Positions 61,940 through 64,000 of a stretch of 64,000 nt of DNA are shown here, in pieces; the stretch's first letter is position 1, and each line of letters starts with the position of its first letter. The stretch spans positions 64,015 through 128,014 of the forward strand of contig JEMX01000028.1 of NCBI GenBank assembly GCA_000585055.1, in the 5' to 3' direction. The notes below the pieces were generated by a model, which was given only the letters and a program-made list of their open reading frames with translations, was not told the DNA's origin and did not search any database. A program made the translations under genes and the position numbers. The DNA comes from Candidatus Accumulibacter appositus. GTDB taxonomy: Bacteria > Pseudomonadota > Gammaproteobacteria > Burkholderiales > Rhodocyclaceae.

Positions 61940-62659
61940 TCAGTTGCTGGTCTCCGAATGCAGCCACAGACATTTGCCCTGGCTTGCTTGGTCAAGGTCT
62001 GCCAGGGCTTGCTGGTGTTCAGCGAGCTCTTGGTTGCTGGCGCGCTTGACTACTTGGGCTTTACGCCGACCCGAGGAGGGCAGCGGGCGGGCAGCAGCGA
62101 GGCGGCTGGCGCCGTCATCGCCGAGATCCATGATCAGGCTTTCCTGGCCGCGGGTCATTCCCAGATAGACCTCGGCGAGAATTTCAGCATCCAGCAGAGC
62201 GCCGTGTAGAGTCCGGTGCGAGTTGTCGACGCCGTAGCGGTCGCACAGGGCGTTGAGGTTGTTCTTCTTGCCGGGGTGCAAATCCTTGGCCATGCGCAGG
62301 GTGTCGCAGACGGCGTGACAGACGGTATCCAGCGGAGCCATGTCGAGCAGCGCCAGTTCGGCGTTCAGGAAGCCAAGGTCGAACGCCGCGTTATGGATGA
62401 CCAGTTCGGCACCGCGCACGAAATCAAGAAACTCGGCGGCGACGTCGGCAAAATGTGGCTTGTCGAGCAGGAACTCACGGCTGATGCCGTGTACCGCCAG
62501 GGCGCCGGCGTCAATGTCCCGCTCGGGATTCAGGTAGCGGTGGAAGTGATGATTGGTCAGCCGTCTGTTGCACATCTCGACGCCAGCGATTTCGATGATG
62601 CGGTGGCCAAGTTTGTGCTCCAGGCCGGTGGTTTCGGTATCGAGAAAGATCTGGCGCAT
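61940..62659 (-). CDS. dnaQ: DNA polymerase III epsilon subunit (3'-5' exonuclease)
   Basis: This proofreading DEDDh exonuclease of the Pol III core has 239 residues, close to E. coli DnaQ. Exo I is FLDTETTGL, Exo II HNAAFDLGFLNAEL, and Exo III HGALLDAEILAEVY with the catalytic His. The C-terminal tail, Ala/Gln-rich, should bind the alpha subunit. The ATG at 62659 gives the family N-terminus MRQIFLDTETTG. It is 109 bases downstream of rnhA on the same strand, the normal rnhA-dnaQ neighbourhood. Confidence 0.97.
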   Translation of the reverse strand: MRQIFLDTETTGLEHKLGHRIIEIAGVEMCNRRLTNHHFHRYLNPERDIDAGALAVHGISREFLLDKPHFADVAAEFLDFVRGAELVIHNAAFDLGFLNAELALLDMAPLDTVCHAVCDTLRMAKDLHPGKKNNLNALCDRYGVDNSHRTLHGALLDAEILAEVYLGMTRGQESLIMDLGDDGASRLAAARPLPSSGRRKAQVVKRASNQELAEHQQALADLDQASQGKCLWLHSETSN

Positions 62660-62768
62660 GGGCTTGGTCCATAGCTGGTGAAGCGGTGGCGAGGTCGCCG
62701 ATTCTGTGCTCGGCGCGGGCGGCGGCTGCCGGAGGGTGGGCCGCTGCTGCTTGGCGGCGAGTCCGTGC

Positions 62769-63227
62769 TCAGGAGGTCTTCTTGGTGCGCAACTCATCCA
62801 TGCCGCGATTGGCGAGCACGTCGGCACGTTCGTTGCCGACATGCCCGGCATGTCCCTTGACCCAGAACCACTTGATCTGGTGCCGGCTGGCGAGTTCGTC
62901 GAGACGTTGCCAGAGGTCGGCGTTTTTTACCGGCTTCTTGTCCGAGGTGCGCCAGCCATTGCGCTTCCAGTTGTGAATCCAGGCACTGATGCCTTTTTGT
63001 ACGTACTGTGAGTCCGTATGCAGGTGCACCGTTGAGGGCCTGCTGAGCGCCTCGAGGGCGCAAATGGCGGCGGTCAGCTCCATGCGGTTATTGGTTGTAT
63101 CCTGCTCCCCGCCCCAGAGTTCCTTGGTTTGCTCGCCGGCCTGCAGGAGCGCGCCCCAGCCACCCGGTCCAGGATTGCCGCGGCAGCCGCCGTCGGCGTG
63201 GATAATAACGACTTGCTGATCATTCAT
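62769..63227 (-). CDS. rnhA: ribonuclease HI
   Basis: This enzyme cleaves RNA in RNA-DNA hybrids. The protein has 152 residues. It has [21 protein letters not shown] (catalytic Asp12), [16 protein letters not shown] (Glu50), [12 protein letters not shown] (Asp72), and the handle plus [17 protein letters not shown] with His126 and Asp136. All four catalytic acids are present. The start overlaps the end of the upstream methyltransferase gene by 8 bases, so the two are coupled. Confidence 0.97.
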   Translation of the reverse strand: MNDQQVVIIHADGGCRGNPGPGGWGALLQAGEQTKELWGGEQDTTNNRMELTAAICALEALSRPSTVHLHTDSQYVQKGISAWIHNWKRNGWRTSDKKPVKNADLWQRLDELASRHQIKWFWVKGHAGHVGNERADVLANRGMDELRTKKTS

Positions 63228-63942
63228 GTCTTGCTGTTTCCTTTTTGCTGAGCACCGAGAGCGCTTTGCGCGGTGCCGCGTTTTTCTTCCAGTTGGGCAT
63301 GATCAAACGCATGCTATGCACGCGCTTGACCGCGCGCAGGACGTAGACGCCACCGGCAAAACTCCACCAGCGCTGGCCACTGGCTTCCAGGAAATGCCAA
63401 CGTTTCAGCCAGCGTTCATTGCGGAAGGGCGGCGCGTAGCAGCCGAAACTACTATGTTCGGCCTCGAAACCAAGCAGCTGCAGCCAGTCCTTGAGGCGCG
63501 CCAGCGAAAGGTAGCGACCATTCCAGGGGAACTGCTGTGGGCAGTTGGGTAGCCGGCGACGCAGGCCCCAGATGGAGATCGGATTGAAACCGGCAATGAC
63601 GACTTCACCGTCGGGAATTAGAACACGTTCAACCTCGCGTAGAATCTGGTGCGGGTCATCGTGGAACTCGAGGCTATGCGCCATGACCACCAGATCGATG
63701 CTGTTGGCGGCGAAGGGGAGTTGCCGCAGGTCGCAGAGGACATCGACCTTGCCCGCGTCGTGTGCCAGCTGGCGGAGAGGGATGCGATTCTGTGCGAGGA
63801 AATCGAATTGAGGCAGCCCCAACTGAATCGCATTGTAGCCGAAGACATCGGCCACCATCCTGTCGAGGGTGGCCTGTTCCCAGGCCATGACGTACCGTCC
63901 CTGCGGCGTTTGAAGCCAGGCGTCGAGGCCAGCAATTGACAT
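63220..63942 (-). CDS. class I SAM-dependent methyltransferase
   Basis: This protein of 240 residues lies between gloB and rnhA, a common proteobacterial arrangement. Motif I is diverged ([65 protein letters not shown]), with the Methyltransf_11 core [15 protein letters not shown] strand and H-D-D-P-H. The classical GxGxG loop is weak ([14 protein letters not shown]), so SAM binding may be atypical. The ATG at 63942 is preferred to the in-frame TTG at 63960. The substrate is unknown. It is divergent from gloB with 27 bases between starts. Confidence 0.83.
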   Translation of the reverse strand: MSIAGLDAWLQTPQGRYVMAWEQATLDRMVADVFGYNAIQLGLPQFDFLAQNRIPLRQLAHDAGKVDVLCDLRQLPFAANSIDLVVMAHSLEFHDDPHQILREVERVLIPDGEVVIAGFNPISIWGLRRRLPNCPQQFPWNGRYLSLARLKDWLQLLGFEAEHSSFGCYAPPFRNERWLKRWHFLEASGQRWWSFAGGVYVLRAVKRVHSMRLIMPNWKKNAAPRKALSVLSKKETARHE

Positions 63943-63969
63943 TTTCCGCAGTTCTTCCAAAATTGAGCG

Positions 63970-64000
63970 ATGTTCGACGTAATCCGCATTCCAGCCTTCA
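63970..64000 (+). CDS. gloB: hydroxyacylglutathione hydrolase (glyoxalase II), first codons only
   Basis: The ATG at 63970 opens a frame reading MFDVIRIPAF to the right edge. This matches the GloB N-terminus (M-x-D-I-x-x-I-P-A-F). It is divergent from the methyltransferase-rnhA-dnaQ unit, the standard gloB neighbourhood. Only ten residues are visible, so the call rests on this short match plus context. Confidence 0.75.
   Translation, partial: MFDVIRIPAF

Overview
The window is GC-rich, gene-dense bacterial DNA. Its gene content fits a betaproteobacterium of the Rhodocyclales / 'Candidatus Accumulibacter' kind. Supporting this are two PEP-CTERM exopolysaccharide-sorted proteins with sigma-54 promoters, a phasin with TGC-rich PhaR-type operators, a phoU-phoB-phoR regulatory set with a separate low-affinity Pit phosphate transporter, an Mrp/Pha-type Na+/H+ antiporter operon beside nhaR, and the dnaQ-rnhA-methyltransferase/gloB arrangement. 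This assignment is an inference from gene content, not a search result.

Layout. 1-3.6 kb: 3' part of mnmA, an MFS transporter, and a PEP-CTERM GDSL hydrolase behind a sigma-54 promoter. 3.7-7.0 kb (minus): two FtsX-type permeases without an ATPase and a membrane-anchored hexapeptide acyltransferase. 7.0-8.05 kb: gene-poor, with repeats and a terminator. 8.05-10.4 kb (minus): a second PEP-CTERM protein and a UGT-like glycosyltransferase. 11.0-13.0 kb: an overlapping ThiF/E1-like and nitroreductase pair. 13.0-14.5 kb (minus): an MBL hydrolase and a frameshifted gamma-carbonic anhydrase. 14.6-19.1 kb (minus): a complete TolC-MacA-MacB type export operon. 19.3-23.5 kb: DUF3301 protein, acpH, typA/bipA, truncated hemoglobin and phasin. 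23.7-33.3 kb: a small winged-helix-like protein and a minus-strand run of CBS/DUF294, DUF2062, universal stress protein, KefB-type antiporter, P-type ATPase, htpX and a YqaA-type membrane protein. 33.6-42.8 kb: DUF4914 (PEPCK-like P-loop), an HPF-like protein, nhaR and the mrpAB-C-D-E-F-G operon, in which mrpD is frameshifted. 43.2-45.9 kb: phoU-phoB-phoR. 46-53.6 kb: lipoprotein, ecotin-like inhibitor, galU, a methyltransferase, rbgA, a YihG-like acyltransferase, and an orphan ParA with a basic low-complexity partner. 53.7-59.3 kb: a small membrane protein, the DUF47-Pit phosphate transport pair, a P-loop/FHA-like/metallophosphoesterase fusion, and slyX. 59.5-64 kb: two hypothetical genes, a NosD-like beta-helix protein, dnaQ, rnhA, a methyltransferase, and the start of gloB.

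How the genes fit together. Phosphate handling (PhoURB, DUF47-Pit and perhaps the kinase-phosphatase fusion), PHA granules (phasin), surface polymer and PEP-CTERM secretion, and monovalent cation and stress homeostasis (Mrp, KefB, P-type ATPase, Usp, CBS, HPF) dominate. The most interesting signals are listed here. (1) The same 17-bp TGT-N11-ACA element lies upstream of both sigma-54 PEP-CTERM promoters. (2) The P-loop/FHA-like/phosphoesterase fusion lies directly behind pit. (3) The ThiF-nitroreductase pair looks like a split form of the fused Rv1355c/MoeY protein. (4) Near-perfect tandem duplications of 22 and 23 bp each break one otherwise intact gene. No CRISPR array, tRNA, rRNA or insertion sequence was recognised.
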